A stretch of 46,027 bases of DNA from Candidatus Kerfeldbacteria bacterium (GTDB taxonomy: Bacteria; Patescibacteriota; Patescibacteriia; JACPL01). Position numbers and translations under genes: made by a program. The number at the start of each line of letters is the position of its first letter. Within the stretch, counting starts at the first letter, position 1. A model generated the notes under the pieces. That model made no database searches, was not told where the DNA came from, and worked only from the letters and a program-made list of their open reading frames with translations. Shown here piece by piece: positions 44,897-46,027 of the stretch. The stretch is from contig JACPGL010000005.1 of the NCBI GenBank assembly GCA_016182525.1, positions 1-46,027 on the forward strand. Reading direction: 5' to 3'.

Positions 44897-46027
44897 TCTT
44901 ACGAGAGTTTGATCCTAGCTCAGGATGAACGCTGGCGGCGTGTTTTAGGCATGCAAGTCGAGTGGTGCCGCAAGGTAACCACGGCAAACGGGTGAGTAAC
45001 ACGTGGACAACGTACCCCGAAGTGGAGCATAACCAGTCGAAAGATTGGATAATACTCCATGTGCTCGTTGAATTTTGTTCAACGCGCAAAGATTTATCGC
45101 TTCGGGAGCGGTCTGCGCCCCATCAGCTTGTTGGTAAGGTAACGGCTTACCAAGGCTCCGACGGGTACCGGGTGTGAGAGCACGACCCGGCTCACTGGGA
45201 CTGAGACACTGCCCAGACTCCTACGGGAGGCTGCAGTTAAGAATCTTCGGCAATGCGCGAAAGCGTGACCGAGCGACGCCGCGTGAAGGAAGAAGCCCTT
45301 CGGGGTGTAAACTTCTTTTCTCAGGGAAGAACTTTTGACTGTACCTGAGGAATAAGGGGCTGCTAACTCTGTGAACCTTTCAGTAGGTTGGTGCAGAGCT
45401 TCTCGAGTAATCGAGAATAGGAAAACTCAGCTTATATGCTGGAACATCGAACTTCGTCCGCTGAAGTCTTCTCTAAATATGGGAGGCGCGGAGTTCGACA
45501 ATCAGCAGGGAAGATTGATTCAACACTCTACCAAAGAAGATTATTCATATATAGATATATGAAAGCAATTTTGATTTGACGCGGCTGGGTATCGAAATGG
45601 TCCAAGATACTGCAAACGTGAACTTGTGGCCTTGGGTAGCCATTCGATATATCAGCGCAAATACCAGTGTAGTGAATAGATCCTGTTCACGCAGGGTAGT
45701 CTATACACTAGACTGGCGCGTCATCTTCTTTGGAAAAGCGTTGGGTCAATCCCCTCAGAGACTGATCCCTTTAAGGGTGAGATCGAAAGTGTCACGCAAG
45801 TGAAATTATACTTTTGATCAGACGCTGAGCTCCCGATTTTTTTCGGGATGATGATATAGTCCAAGGACTTCATGGAGAATGGAGTGGCCAGCAGCAGCGG
45901 TAATACAGAGGCCCCGAGCGTTATCCGGATTTATTGGGCGTAAAGAGTTCTAAGGCGGAACAGGAAGTCAACACGCAAATCTTGAGGCTCAACCTTAAGC
46001 TCCGTGTTGAAACTCCTGTTCTTGAGG
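44897..46027 (+). rRNA. 16S rRNA gene, 5' part (truncated by window end, interrupted by an intron)
   Basis: agagtttgatcctagctcaggatgaacgctggcggcgtg; actcctacgggaggctgcag; cagcggtaatac. Confidence 0.97.
45373..45886 (+). other. Group I intron in 16S rRNA (after E. coli position U516)
   Basis: Exons join as gctaactctgt|gccagcagcagcggtaatac; P1 exon CUCUGU pairs with intron GCAGAG with a U-G pair at the splice site; last intron base G; S-like gatatagtcc at 45853 and R-like tcagagactga at 45755. Confidence 0.88.

Noticed and set aside
45576-45803. Homing endonuclease ORF inside the 16S intron
   Set aside because: 75-aa ORF has no LAGLIDADG, HNH or GIY-YIG motif and overlaps the predicted catalytic core.

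Overview
Gene-dense bacterial chromosomal window, very probably from a Patescibacteria/CPR organism. That lineage call is inferred from the reduced housekeeping set, the polysaccharide and surface-protein genes, and a divergent 16S rRNA with an intron. No database search was possible. Left end: dnaA, dnaN, a long beta-helix surface protein, four tRNAs, an intact pair of parS-like palindromes, a phased cluster of DnaA-box-like sites and an AbiE-like toxin-antitoxin pair. Middle (about 12.6-29 kb): a surface-polysaccharide locus (two GT4 glycosyltransferases, two methyltransferases, a broken O-antigen-ligase-like gene, a Wzz-like protein, a GHL/FG-GAP protein) interleaved with GC-rich islands of secreted proteins, one with collagen-like GXY repeats. 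Right part: trxA, trxB, aminotransferase, gdh, MBL-fold protein, gyrA, rpmF, nusB, rnc, smc, rpsP, KH protein, trmD and the 5' part of a 16S rRNA gene. Most interesting observations: (1) a 16S rRNA interrupted after U516 by a ~514-nt group I intron, with a compensatory 505/526 change in the 530-loop pseudoknot; (2) an SMC protein with no recognisable hinge domain; (3) several families of nested palindromic repeats, including one set lying in frame inside a methyltransferase gene; (4) a parS cluster in which one site appears split by a 20-bp perfect palindrome; (5) GC-rich secreted-protein islands whose genes have strong Shine-Dalgarno sequences next to hairpins, while the housekeeping genes mostly lack them.
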